Source of the DNA: Thermus caliditerrae
GTDB taxonomy: Bacteria; Deinococcota; Deinococci; Deinococcales; Thermaceae
Direction: 5' to 3'
NCBI RefSeq assembly: GCF_021462525.1
Contig: NZ_JAKEDT010000007.1
Span: 20,937 to 83,213 of the forward strand
DNA length: 62,277 nt
Of this stretch, positions 16,408-23,648 are shown piece after piece. The translations under genes and the position numbers were made by a program. The notes beneath the pieces are model-generated. The model did no database searches and was not told the origin of the DNA. It worked only from the letters and a program-made list of their open reading frames with translations. Each line of letters starts with the position of its first letter. Within the stretch, counting starts at the first letter, position 1.

Positions 16408-16875
16408 CTAGTGGTGGTGCCCGCCCTCGTGCACGTGGCCGTGGAGGATCTCCTCGGGGGTGGCCTCCCGCACCCGCACCACCTGCACCTCAAAGTCCAG
16501 GTCCTTGCCCGCCAGGGGGTGGTTGAAGTCGATGGTGACCTCCTCCCCCTGGACCTCCACCACGGTGAGGGGCATGGGGTTCCCCTCCATGTCCTGGGCG
16601 TAGAACTGGGCCCCCGGCACCACCTCCGCGTCCTCGGGGAAGGCGGAAAGGGGCACCACCTGCACCCCCTCGGGGTCGTGGGGGCCGTAGGCCTTCTCCG
16701 CAGGCACGTGGGCCCGGAAGGTATCCCCCTCCTGCCGACCTTCCAGCTCCTCCTCGAGGCCCCGGATCAGGTTGCCGTGCCCGTGCAGGTAGGAAAGCTC
16801 CCCCTGGTCCAAAACCTCCCCCTCCACCTGGAGGGTGTAGCGGATGGTCACTACCTTGTCCTGTTCAACCTTCAT
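16408..16875 (-). CDS. slyD: FKBP-type peptidyl-prolyl isomerase SlyD
   Basis: A 155-residue cytoplasmic isomerase and folding chaperone. The FKBP domain is split by the insert-in-flap domain near residues 65-120 (FRAHVPAEKAYGPHDPEGVQVVPLSAFP), the hallmark of SlyD. Active-site segments YTLQVEGEVLDQGELSYLHGHG and IDFNHPLAGKDLDFEV are present. The tail HGHVHEGGHHH is histidine-rich and probably binds nickel, as in known SlyD proteins. The ATG at 16875 is preceded by GGTGAA and matches the Thermus SlyD start MKVxQDKVVTIRY as I remember it. Confidence 0.95.
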   Translation of the reverse strand: MKVEQDKVVTIRYTLQVEGEVLDQGELSYLHGHGNLIRGLEEELEGRQEGDTFRAHVPAEKAYGPHDPEGVQVVPLSAFPEDAEVVPGAQFYAQDMEGNPMPLTVVEVQGEEVTIDFNHPLAGKDLDFEVQVVRVREATPEEILHGHVHEGGHHH

Positions 16876-17003
16876 GTTCACCCTTTCGCAAGCCAGGCTT
16901 GCTCCCCTTAGCCTAGCAGACCGGTCGCGCGGGGAAAAGGCCAGGCCCACCCTCCTCGCCCCCAAGGGGGTTCCCAGCCCCTGCCAGGGTCTATAGTGGG
17001 GGT

Positions 17004-17918
17004 ATGCGGGTGGAAGAGGTCATCGGCAACACCCCGGTGGTGCGCCTGGCCAAGGTGGTGGAGCCCGGCATGGCCGAGGTGTGGGTGAAGCTGGAGGGCC
17101 AGAACCCGGGGGGGTCCATCAAGGACCGCCCCGCCTGGTACATGATTAAGGACGCCGAGGAAAGGGGCCTCCTCCGCCCCGGCTCGGGCCAGGTCATCGT
17201 GGAGCCCACCAGCGGCAACACCGGGATTGGCCTGGCCATGATCGCCGCCAGCCGAGGCTACCGCCTCATCCTCACCATGCCCGCCCAGATGTCGGAGGAG
17301 CGGAAGCGGGTGCTGAAGGCCTTCGGCGCCGAGCTCGTCCTCACCAACCCCAGCCGCCGGATGCTGGCCGCCAGGGAGGAGGCCTTGCGCCTTAAGGAGG
17401 AGCTTGGGGCCTTCATGCCCGACCAGTTCGCCAACCCCGCCAACGTACGGGCCCACTACGAGACCACCGGACCGGAACTCTTTGAAGCTTTAGAGGGGCG
17501 GATCGACGCCTTCGTCTACGGCTCGGGCACCGGGGGGACGATTACCGGGGTGGGCCGCTACCTGAAAGAGCGCCTACCCCAGGTGAAGGTCTACGCCGTG
17601 GAGCCGGCGCGCTCTAACGTCCTCTCCGGGGGCAAGATGGGCCAGCACGGGTTCCAGGGCATGGGCCCGGGCTTCATCCCCGAGAACCTGGACCTCTCCC
17701 TCCTGGACGGGGTGATCCAGGTGTGGGAGGAGGAGGCCTTCCCCCTGGCGAGGCGGCTCGCCCGGGAGGAGGGGCTTTTCCTGGGGATGAGCTCAGGGGG
17801 CATCGTCTGGGCAGCCCTGCAGGTGGCCAAGGAGCTCGGCCCCGGCAAGCGGGTGGCCTGCATCAGCCCGGACGGGGGCTGGAAGTACCTCACCACCCCC
17901 CTCTACGCCGAACCCTAG
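17004..17918 (+). CDS. cysK: Cysteine synthase (PLP-dependent O-acetylserine sulfhydrylase family)
   Basis: A 304-residue fold-type II PLP enzyme joining O-acetylserine (or phosphoserine) with sulfide to make cysteine. The Schiff-base lysine is K40 in PGGSIKDRPA, the substrate loop is TSGNTG (69-74) and the phosphate-binding loop is GSGTGGTITG near residue 173. The length matches the CysK/CysM family; these alone do not separate CysK from CysM. The ATG at 17004 has TATAGT (16992-16997) ending 6 nt upstream and no Shine-Dalgarno sequence, so it looks leaderless. It ends head to head with the LolA-like gene, overlapping by 4 bp. Confidence 0.9.
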   Translation: MRVEEVIGNTPVVRLAKVVEPGMAEVWVKLEGQNPGGSIKDRPAWYMIKDAEERGLLRPGSGQVIVEPTSGNTGIGLAMIAASRGYRLILTMPAQMSEERKRVLKAFGAELVLTNPSRRMLAAREEALRLKEELGAFMPDQFANPANVRAHYETTGPELFEALEGRIDAFVYGSGTGGTITGVGRYLKERLPQVKVYAVEPARSNVLSGGKMGQHGFQGMGPGFIPENLDLSLLDGVIQVWEEEAFPLARRLAREEGLFLGMSSGGIVWAALQVAKELGPGKRVACISPDGGWKYLTTPLYAEP

Positions 17919-18553
17919 CGCCGCACCACCTGGGCGTCCTTGGGGTAGCGCTTGAGGTCCTGAGCCCTGAGGGCAGCCCGCTTGAACTCCACCACCTTGA
18001 GGTCTGCCAGGACCTTCCCCGCCTCGTCGCGGAAGACGAAGCGCACGGGGCGGGGGTCGGCCTTGAGGATGTAAAGCTCCAGGCTGGCAAAGCCCTGCCC
18101 CTCCTTGGCCTGGCCAAGGAGCTTCCAGGCTGTCCCCTCCGGCAGGCGCTCCTCCCCTACCACCCGGAGGGCCACCCGCTCGGAAAGCCCCTTGAGGTCC
18201 CCCAGGCCCTGGGGGCTGAAGCCCAGGCCCTGCACCTGGGCCTTCTCCTTGGGGCTGATGATGAGCTGGTTGGTGAGGTAGAGGTAGTTCCAGACCTCTT
18301 TCTCGGTGATGACGGTGAAGTTCCCCTCCAGGGAGCCTGGCTTTTGGAACTCTATGCGGAAGAGGTTTTCCTTGGGGAGGGCGAAAACCCTGGCCCTAAG
18401 CCCCTCCTGGCCCGAAGGGCCCTGCACCAGGCCCTGGACCACCGCCTGCCAGGGGTCTTGCAGGTTCTTCTCCACCCGGTCCAGGATCTCCGTCGCGGAC
18501 TGGGTTAGAGCTAGGGCAAAGAGCAAGGGCAAAAGCGCCAACATGCGTTTCAT
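17915..18553 (-). CDS. LolA-like outer-membrane lipoprotein carrier / sorting protein
   Basis: A 212-residue exported protein. The signal peptide MKRMLALLPLLFALALTQS is followed by a LolA-type half-barrel (ATEILDRVEKNLQDPWQAVVQGLV, NLFRIEFQKPGSLEGNFTVITEKEVWNYL and VRFVFRDEAGKVLADLKVVEFKR). Such carriers ferry lipidated or lipid cargo across the periplasm. It is the last of five minus-strand genes; its ATG at 18553 overlaps the stop codon of the barrel gene by 4 bp. Genetic linkage to an ABC-2 exporter and a TetR regulator suggests a dedicated export route. The cargo is unknown. Confidence 0.75.
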   Translation of the reverse strand: MKRMLALLPLLFALALTQSATEILDRVEKNLQDPWQAVVQGLVQGPSGQEGLRARVFALPKENLFRIEFQKPGSLEGNFTVITEKEVWNYLYLTNQLIISPKEKAQVQGLGFSPQGLGDLKGLSERVALRVVGEERLPEGTAWKLLGQAKEGQGFASLELYILKADPRPVRFVFRDEAGKVLADLKVVEFKRAALRAQDLKRYPKDAQVVRR

Positions 18554-19302
18554 GGCCACCTCCAGATGTAGCGGACCCAGGCGTAGGGAAAGCCCTTGTA
18601 GCCCCCCTCGAGGCCCAGGTCCCCCACCCACGCCCCCACGCTACCCGCAAAGGGGTAGGAGAGGGTGAGGAAAAGGCTAGCCTCCCCTAAGTAAAGGCCC
18701 GCCTCGAGACGGTTCAGCCCCCCTAGGCGCAAGGCCAGGTCCAGGACCTCCATCCCCTCCCCCACCTCCCCCTTCCATCCCAAAACCAGGTAGGGGAGGC
18801 GGGAAGCCCCTGCCCCCAGGGTGTACGTGGCCCCTTCCCGAAGGGCGTAGGTGGCCTCGGCCCGGGCCACCTCCCCCCGCTCCAGGAGGAGGCCCACCAC
18901 CTCCTTGGGCAGGAGGCGGTAGCGGAGGGCCACCCGCCCGAAAAGCCCCGCCTCGGGGAAAAGGGGAAGGGCCTCCTGGGGGCGGTAGCCGAGCCGCCCT
19001 TCCAAGGCGATGGGCCCCGCCCCGCCCTCGGCGAAGAGGGCGCCTCCAAGCCCCCCCTCCCCCACCTCCCCCTGCACCCCGTAGGCCAGGTAGCCCAAGG
19101 GCCCCAAGGAAAGGCTTCCCATCAGGCCCAAGGCCCCCCGCCCCGGCCCGAGGCGGAGGTAGGCCTCCCCCGCCTCCAGGGCGAGGGCGGCCTCGAGGGT
19201 GGGCGCCAAAGCCCCAGGCACCCCGTACACCCCCGCCTCCAGCCGCCCCTGGGCCAAGGCCGAAGAAAGCCCCAAGAAAAGCCAGAAAAGCGCCCGCCTC
19301 AT
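18550..19302 (-). CDS. Predicted outer-membrane beta-barrel protein
   Basis: A 250-residue protein with a signal peptide (MRRALFWLFLGLSSALAQ). The rest alternates short amphipathic strands rich in Gly, Leu and Tyr with Gly/Pro turns, e.g. GSLSLGPLGYLAYGVQGEVGEGGLGGALFAEGG and LRYRLLPKEVVGLLLERGEVARAEATYAL. It ends with aromatic residues (FPYAWVRYIWRW), as many outer-membrane barrels do. No named family is recognised. It overlaps the ABC permease gene and the LolA-like gene by 4 bp each, so it belongs to their operon. The barrel fold is an inference from composition. Confidence 0.5.
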   Translation of the reverse strand: MRRALFWLFLGLSSALAQGRLEAGVYGVPGALAPTLEAALALEAGEAYLRLGPGRGALGLMGSLSLGPLGYLAYGVQGEVGEGGLGGALFAEGGAGPIALEGRLGYRPQEALPLFPEAGLFGRVALRYRLLPKEVVGLLLERGEVARAEATYALREGATYTLGAGASRLPYLVLGWKGEVGEGMEVLDLALRLGGLNRLEAGLYLGEASLFLTLSYPFAGSVGAWVGDLGLEGGYKGFPYAWVRYIWRWP

Positions 19303-20420
19303 ACCGCCACCTGCCTCTGGAAGCGCGCGGAGGCCAGAAAGAGCACCAGCCCCGAGAAGAGGGCCAGGGCCAAAAGGTGGGGCCAGAGCACCCCAAGCCC
19401 CACCCCTTTCAGCATCACCCCCCGCAGGACCTCAATCAGGTAGCGGGCGGGTACCAGGTAGGAGAGGAGCTGGAAGAGGCGGGGCATGCCGTCGATGGGG
19501 AAGACGAAGCCGGAAAGGAAGATGGTGGGAAAGGCGTAGGCGTAGGTGCCGAAGACCGCCTGCACCTGGGTGCGGGCCAGGGTGGAGATGAGGACCCCCG
19601 CGGCCAAGGAGCCCAGCACGAAGAGGAACATGGCCAAGAGGAGCAGGGCCAGGCTTCCCCGCACGGGCACCCCGAAGACCCAGTGCCCCAGGGCCAGCAC
19701 CAGCAGGGCCACCCCAAAGGCGATGAAGAGGTAAGGCAAAACCTTCCCCAGCACCATCTCGTGGGGACGCAGGGGGGAGGCGAGAAGGCTTTCCATCATG
19801 CGGCTTTCCGCCTCCCGCACGATGGAAAGGGCGGTGAGGAGCACGGTGAACATGGTGAGGACCAGGCCGATGATGCCGGGGATCATGAACCAGGCGGTCT
19901 TGTTCTCCGGGTTGTAGAGGGTGTGGAGGCTGGGGCTCAAGGGGGGCAGGACGCTCTCCCCCGCCAGGGCCCGGCCCACGAGGATGCGGGCGTTCACCTC
20001 CTGGATGGCCTTCCGGAGGGCGGCCTGGGCCTGGAAGGCGAAGTTGGGGTCGGTGCCGTCCACGTAGACCTCCAGGCTCACGCTCTCCCCCCGGCGCACC
20101 TTTTCCAGAGCCGCCGCGGGCACCACCAGGCCCACCCGGGCCTGGCCCCGGTCCACGGCGCGCACCACCTCCTCGGGGGTTTTGGCCTGGAGGGCCAGGC
20201 GGAAGAGGTCTTCCCGGGTGAGCTCCTGCAGGAGGGTCTGGCTCACGCGGTCCTGGGAGGCATCGTGGACCGCCAGGGGGATGCCCTTCAGGGTGAAGTT
20301 GATGGCGTAACCGAAAAGGAGGAGCATGAGGCTGGGCAGAAGCACGATGAGCCGGGGCAGGACGTGGTCCCGGCGGATCTGCAGGAACTCCTTTTCCGCC
20401 AAGGCCAGGATGCGGTTCAT
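19299..20420 (-). CDS. ABC-2 type exporter permease
   Basis: A 373-residue inner-membrane protein. One helix (LIVLLPSLMLLLFGYAINF) comes first, followed by a large external domain at about 40-170, then five helices from about residue 180, including MIPGIIGLVLTMFTVLLTALSIV and AYAFPTIFLSGFVFPIDGMPRLFQLLSYLVPARYLIEVLRG. This is the YhhJ/ABC-2 exporter layout. Its ATG at 20420 overlaps the ATPase stop codon by 4 bp. With that ATPase it would form a two-subunit exporter. The substrate is unknown; downstream LolA-like and barrel genes hint at envelope material. Confidence 0.88.
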   Translation of the reverse strand: MNRILALAEKEFLQIRRDHVLPRLIVLLPSLMLLLFGYAINFTLKGIPLAVHDASQDRVSQTLLQELTREDLFRLALQAKTPEEVVRAVDRGQARVGLVVPAAALEKVRRGESVSLEVYVDGTDPNFAFQAQAALRKAIQEVNARILVGRALAGESVLPPLSPSLHTLYNPENKTAWFMIPGIIGLVLTMFTVLLTALSIVREAESRMMESLLASPLRPHEMVLGKVLPYLFIAFGVALLVLALGHWVFGVPVRGSLALLLLAMFLFVLGSLAAGVLISTLARTQVQAVFGTYAYAFPTIFLSGFVFPIDGMPRLFQLLSYLVPARYLIEVLRGVMLKGVGLGVLWPHLLALALFSGLVLFLASARFQRQVAV

Positions 20421-21274
20421 AGGGCCTCCTTGCTGAGGAGGGCGAAGACGTCCTCCAGGCTGGGCTCCACCTCCTGGAGTCCCTCCAGGGTCACCTCTTT
20501 CCGGACGATGAGCCGCACCCCCTCTCCGCTTGGCCAGGCCTCGAGGACCCCCGGCCATCCCCGCACCGCCTCCAGCGAGGCCCCGGGAGCGAAGAGGAAG
20601 CGGGCCCGCTCCTTGGCCATGGCCTTCAGCTCCTGGGGGGTGCCCGCCGCCAGGACCCGCCCGGCGAAGAGCAGGGCCAGGCGGTGGCAACGCTCCGCCT
20701 CGTCCATGTAGTGGGTGGTGACCAAAACCGCCGCCCCCCCGGCCGCCTCCTGGTGGATGAGCTCCCAGATGCTCCGGCGGGAAAGGGGGTCCAGGCCCGT
20801 GGTGGGCTCGTCCAGGAAGAGGACCTCAGGACGGTGGACCACCGCTTGGGCCAGGGCCAGCCGCTGCCGCCACCCCCCGGAGAGGTGGCCGGCCAAGCTC
20901 CGGGCGTAGGGCCAAAGGCCAAAGCGCTTTAAGGCCTCCTGGGCCAAAGCCCGGGCCTCCTTGGGCCGGTAGAGGCGGGCGCGGAAGAGGAGGTTTTCCT
21001 CCACCGTAAGATCCCGGTAGACGCTTTGCTCCTGGGTGGCGTAGCCGATCTTGGCCTTCACCCGGTGGGGCTCCTTCGCCACCTCCAGCCCCGCCACCCA
21101 AGCCCTCCCCCCATCGGGCTTGAGAACCCCGGTGAGGACCCGCACCAGGGTGGTCTTCCCCGCCCCATTGGGCCCGAGGAGCCCGAAAACCTCCCCTGGG
21201 CGCACCTGAAGGCTCACCCCGTCCAAGGCCTTCACCTCCCCGAAGCTTTGCGTGATGGCTTCAGCCTCCACCAT
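20417..21274 (-). CDS. ABC exporter ATP-binding protein (ABC-2 type)
   Basis: A 285-residue ATPase. Walker A is GPNGAGKTT near residue 34, the Q-loop is ATQEQSVY, the signature is LSGGWRQRLALAQ near residue 131 and Walker B is VLFLDEPTTGLDP near residue 150, with switch His in VTTHYMDEAE. A C-terminal extension of about 70 residues (from RFLFAPGASLEAV) is common in drug- and lipid-exporter ATPases. Its start lies 14 bp inside the tetR gene, showing tight translational coupling to the regulator. It powers the ABC-2 permease encoded next. Confidence 0.9.
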   Translation of the reverse strand: MVEAEAITQSFGEVKALDGVSLQVRPGEVFGLLGPNGAGKTTLVRVLTGVLKPDGGRAWVAGLEVAKEPHRVKAKIGYATQEQSVYRDLTVEENLLFRARLYRPKEARALAQEALKRFGLWPYARSLAGHLSGGWRQRLALAQAVVHRPEVLFLDEPTTGLDPLSRRSIWELIHQEAAGGAAVLVTTHYMDEAERCHRLALLFAGRVLAAGTPQELKAMAKERARFLFAPGASLEAVRGWPGVLEAWPSGEGVRLIVRKEVTLEGLQEVEPSLEDVFALLSKEAL

Positions 21275-21839
21275 ACCTTCCCTCCAGGTATCCCCGCACG
21301 TAGGCCTCCTTGTCCAGGGCCAAGCGCACCCCCAAGGCCTCCCCCAGGAGGAAGCGGGCCATGAGGGGGCCCAAAAAGGCCAGGGCCAGCTCCTCTGGGG
21401 GCTCCCCCCGCCAGAGCGCCCCCGCCTCCTGCTTAGCGCGGAAGAAGCCCACCACCCCCTCCATGGCCGCCAAAAGCCCCTGGGGCGGCCCCTGGGCCTT
21501 TAGCTCCGGGTGGCGCAGGAGCTCAGAGAGGAGCTTGGGCAGGAGGGCCCGGTGGCCCTCCAGGAGGTCCAGGTAGGCCTCCAAAAGCGCCCTCAAGCCC
21601 GCCTCCAGGGGGGCCTCCGCCCCCGGTAAGCGCTCCAGAAGCCCATGGGGCACGAAGGCGGAAAGGGCCCGTTGCAGGAGGGCCTCCTTGCTCCCGAAGC
21701 GGCGGAAGAGGGTCACCTCGCTCACCCCCGCCCGCCGGGCCACCTCCTTGGTGGTGGCCCCCCGGTACCCCCGCTCCGCCAGGAGTTCCAAGGCCGCCTG
21801 GAGAAGCCGGGCCTCCACGGGGTCTGTAAGTGAGCGCAT
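21261..21839 (-). CDS. TetR-family transcriptional regulator
   Basis: A 192-residue repressor. The N-terminal helix-turn-helix is ATTKEVARRAGVSEVTLFRRFGSKEALL (about residues 28-55), followed by an all-helical ligand domain. It heads a five-gene operon (regulator, ABC ATPase, ABC-2 permease, predicted barrel, LolA-like), so it probably represses export until a ligand appears. A TGTAAGT-N8-ACTTACA inverted repeat covers its own start codon, strongly suggesting autoregulation. The promoter is minus-strand -35 TTGACG with a weak TAGGCT. The ligand is unknown. Confidence 0.88.
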   Translation of the reverse strand: MRSLTDPVEARLLQAALELLAERGYRGATTKEVARRAGVSEVTLFRRFGSKEALLQRALSAFVPHGLLERLPGAEAPLEAGLRALLEAYLDLLEGHRALLPKLLSELLRHPELKAQGPPQGLLAAMEGVVGFFRAKQEAGALWRGEPPEELALAFLGPLMARFLLGEALGVRLALDKEAYVRGYLEGRYGGG

Positions 21840-21846
21840 ACTTACA
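21825..21846. promoter_or_regulatory. TetR operator covering the start codon
   Basis: TGTAAGT (21825-21831) and ACTTACA (21840-21846) form a perfect 7-bp inverted repeat spaced by 8 bp, 22 bp in all, a typical TetR-family operator size. The ATG of the tetR gene (21839-21837) lies within it and the transcription start is predicted just upstream. Confidence 0.7.
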
Positions 21847-21851
21847 AGGGG

Positions 21852-21880
21852 AGCCTACCCCCCTCCCCTCACCCCGTCAA
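21852..21880 (-). promoter_or_regulatory. Promoter of the tetR operon
   Basis: On the minus strand, -35 TTGACG (21880-21875), a 17-bp spacer and a weak -10 TAGGCT (21857-21852) place the start within about 5 nt of the ATG and directly beside the operator. Confidence 0.5.
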
Positions 21881-21917
21881 GGGCCGGGTATGGCATACTC
21901 TTCTTTGGAGGACAGCC

Positions 21918-22580
21918 ATGAACCTACTGGACCGCATCAGCCGCCTCATCCGGGCGAACCTGAACGACCTGTTGCGCCGGGCGGAGGACCCGGAAAAGAT
22001 CATGGAGCAAGCGCTTTTGGACATGAAGGAAGCCCTTAGGGAAGCCCGGGAGCAGGTGGCGGCCGCCATGGCCGAGGGCAAGCGCCTGGAACGGGAGGTG
22101 GAAAGCCACCTGAACGAGGCCGCCCTCTGGGAGGAGAAGGCCAAGGAAGCCCTGCAGGCGGGCCGGGAGGACCTGGCCAAGGAAGCCCTCAAGCGCAGGA
22201 AGCGGGCTTTGGACCTGGCCGAGGGCTTCCGGCAGCAGGCGGAGGAGCAAAAGGCCCTCATCGACCGGCTCATGACCCAGCTCAAGGCCCTCGAGGCCAA
22301 GATCGACGAGGCCGAGGCCCGCAAGAAGCTCCTCCTGGCCCGCAAGAAGGGGGTGGAGGCCGCCGAGGCCGTGCGCCGCATGGAGTCGCGGCTGGACCAG
22401 CATCCCGCCCTCGAGGCCTTCGAGGAGATGGAGGCCCGCATCCTGGCCATGGAGGACCGGCACGAGGCCCTGAAGGAGCTGGACGGCCAGGACCTGGACA
22501 AGGAGCTCGTTGCCCTCTCTGCGGACAAAGAGGTGGAGGAGGAGCTCGCCCGGCTGAAGCGGGAGCTGGGGCAGGCCTGA
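21918..22580 (+). CDS. pspA: PspA/IM30-family membrane-stress protein
   Basis: A 220-residue, almost wholly coiled-coil protein. It starts with the amphipathic membrane-sensing helix MNLLDRISRLIRANLNDLLRRAEDPEKIMEQALLDM and continues with long charged helices, as in the PspA/IM30/Vipp1 family that oligomerises on stressed inner membranes. The length is standard. The ATG at 21918 has a clear TTGGAGG 6 nt upstream. It is divergent from the tetR-ABC operon across 78 bp that contain the TetR operator, so both units could be controlled together. A small membrane coiled-coil gene follows. Confidence 0.9.
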   Translation: MNLLDRISRLIRANLNDLLRRAEDPEKIMEQALLDMKEALREAREQVAAAMAEGKRLEREVESHLNEAALWEEKAKEALQAGREDLAKEALKRRKRALDLAEGFRQQAEEQKALIDRLMTQLKALEAKIDEAEARKKLLLARKKGVEAAEAVRRMESRLDQHPALEAFEEMEARILAMEDRHEALKELDGQDLDKELVALSADKEVEEELARLKRELGQA

Positions 22581-22587
22581 AGCCTCT

Positions 22588-22986
22588 ATGCCCCTTGTGC
22601 TGGAGCTCTTCCTCCTCCTCAGCGCCCTGCTCCTTTTGGCCCTCCTCCTGCGGCCCAGGCCGGAGGGGCTCGCATGGAGCAAGGCCCAGCTCAAGAACCT
22701 GGTGGACTGGGGCGAGGTGGAGCGGGCCCTGCGGGCCTTGGAAGCCCGGGAAAGGGAGTTGGAAGCGGCCCTGAAGGCCCCCCACCTCCTCCCGGAAACC
22801 CGGGGGCGCCTCGAGGCCACCCTCGGCGAGACGCGGGGGCAACGGGCCACGCTCCTGGCCCTCCTGGAAAGCCTGGCGGCGGAAAGGGCCCTAGCCCGCG
22901 AGGATCTGGAAGCGGCCAAAGGCCTGGAGGAGCGTCTTGCCGCCCTGCGGGAAGTGTTGGCCAGCCTACGGGAGAGGGGGGAGTAA
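22588..22986 (+). CDS. Single-span membrane coiled-coil protein, partner of pspA
   Basis: A 132-residue protein. One N-terminal membrane helix (LVLELFLLLSALLLLALLL) is followed by a charged coiled coil to the end (e.g. VERALRALEARERELEAALKAP, RALAREDLEAAKGLEERLAAL). I do not recognise a named family. It lies 7 bp after pspA and must be co-transcribed, so it could be a membrane anchor or recruiter for PspA, comparable in role rather than sequence to PspB/PspC. That role is inferred only from position and architecture. Confidence 0.6.
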   Translation: MPLVLELFLLLSALLLLALLLRPRPEGLAWSKAQLKNLVDWGEVERALRALEARERELEAALKAPHLLPETRGRLEATLGETRGQRATLLALLESLAAERALAREDLEAAKGLEERLAALREVLASLRERGE

Positions 22987-22996
22987 ACTCCGTACC

Positions 22997-23641
22997 ATGA
23001 GGCGGTACCTTATGGCCCTTGCCCTTGCCCTCGCCGCCTGTGCCCCCCAGGCCACCCAGACCCCGGAGGTCCGGCCCCTCCTGCAGGAGGCCGCCTTCTA
23101 CCCGGCCAGCACGGGCTTGGAGTGGACCTACGTGCCCGAGGGGGAGGCCCTGACCTCCCCCCTCTACCGGGTGCGGGTGGAGGGTCCGGCCCTTTACGAG
23201 GGGCAGGAAGCCCTGCGCTTCCGCAGCTTCGGGCGGGGGGAGGACCGGGTCTACTACCGCCAGGTGGGGCCTTTTGGGGTGCGGCTCCTCGGCTTTCAGG
23301 ACCCCTCCGCCCGGGTGGTCTTCACCCCACCCCTCCTGGAGTACCCTTCCGAAAGCCTGCTGAGCGTAGGCTACCGCTGGGGAGGGTCCACGGAGGTACG
23401 GGTGGAACTCCTCACCCCCGGGGGCCGGGAACCCCTGACCCAAGGAACCCTCCGCTACGCCATGGAGGTGCTGGAGGAACGGGAGGTGCGCCTGCCCGCC
23501 GGGACCTTCCGGGTTTTCCGCATCCGCCAAACCTACCAGGACAGCCGCGGCCAAGACGCCCGCGAGGTCTGGTTCGCCCCCCGGGTGGGGGAGGTGCGCA
23601 CCCGGGAAGGGCGCCTCCTGGTGGAACGCAACTTCAACTGA
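22997..23641 (+). CDS. Putative lipoprotein of unknown function
   Basis: A 214-residue exported protein. The N-terminus [15 protein letters not shown] ends in a lipobox (LAAC), so Cys15 would be lipidated after signal cleavage. The mature part is beta-rich, with segments such as [32 protein letters not shown] and [31 protein letters not shown]. That last pattern occurs in exported proteins whose function is unknown to me. TAAACT (22984-22989) lies 7 nt before the ATG at 22997, suggesting its own leaderless promoter despite following the pspA pair by 10 bp. Confidence 0.65.
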   Translation: MRRYLMALALALAACAPQATQTPEVRPLLQEAAFYPASTGLEWTYVPEGEALTSPLYRVRVEGPALYEGQEALRFRSFGRGEDRVYYRQVGPFGVRLLGFQDPSARVVFTPPLLEYPSESLLSVGYRWGGSTEVRVELLTPGGREPLTQGTLRYAMEVLEEREVRLPAGTFRVFRIRQTYQDSRGQDAREVWFAPRVGEVRTREGRLLVERNFN

Positions 23642-23648
23642 GGTGGGT

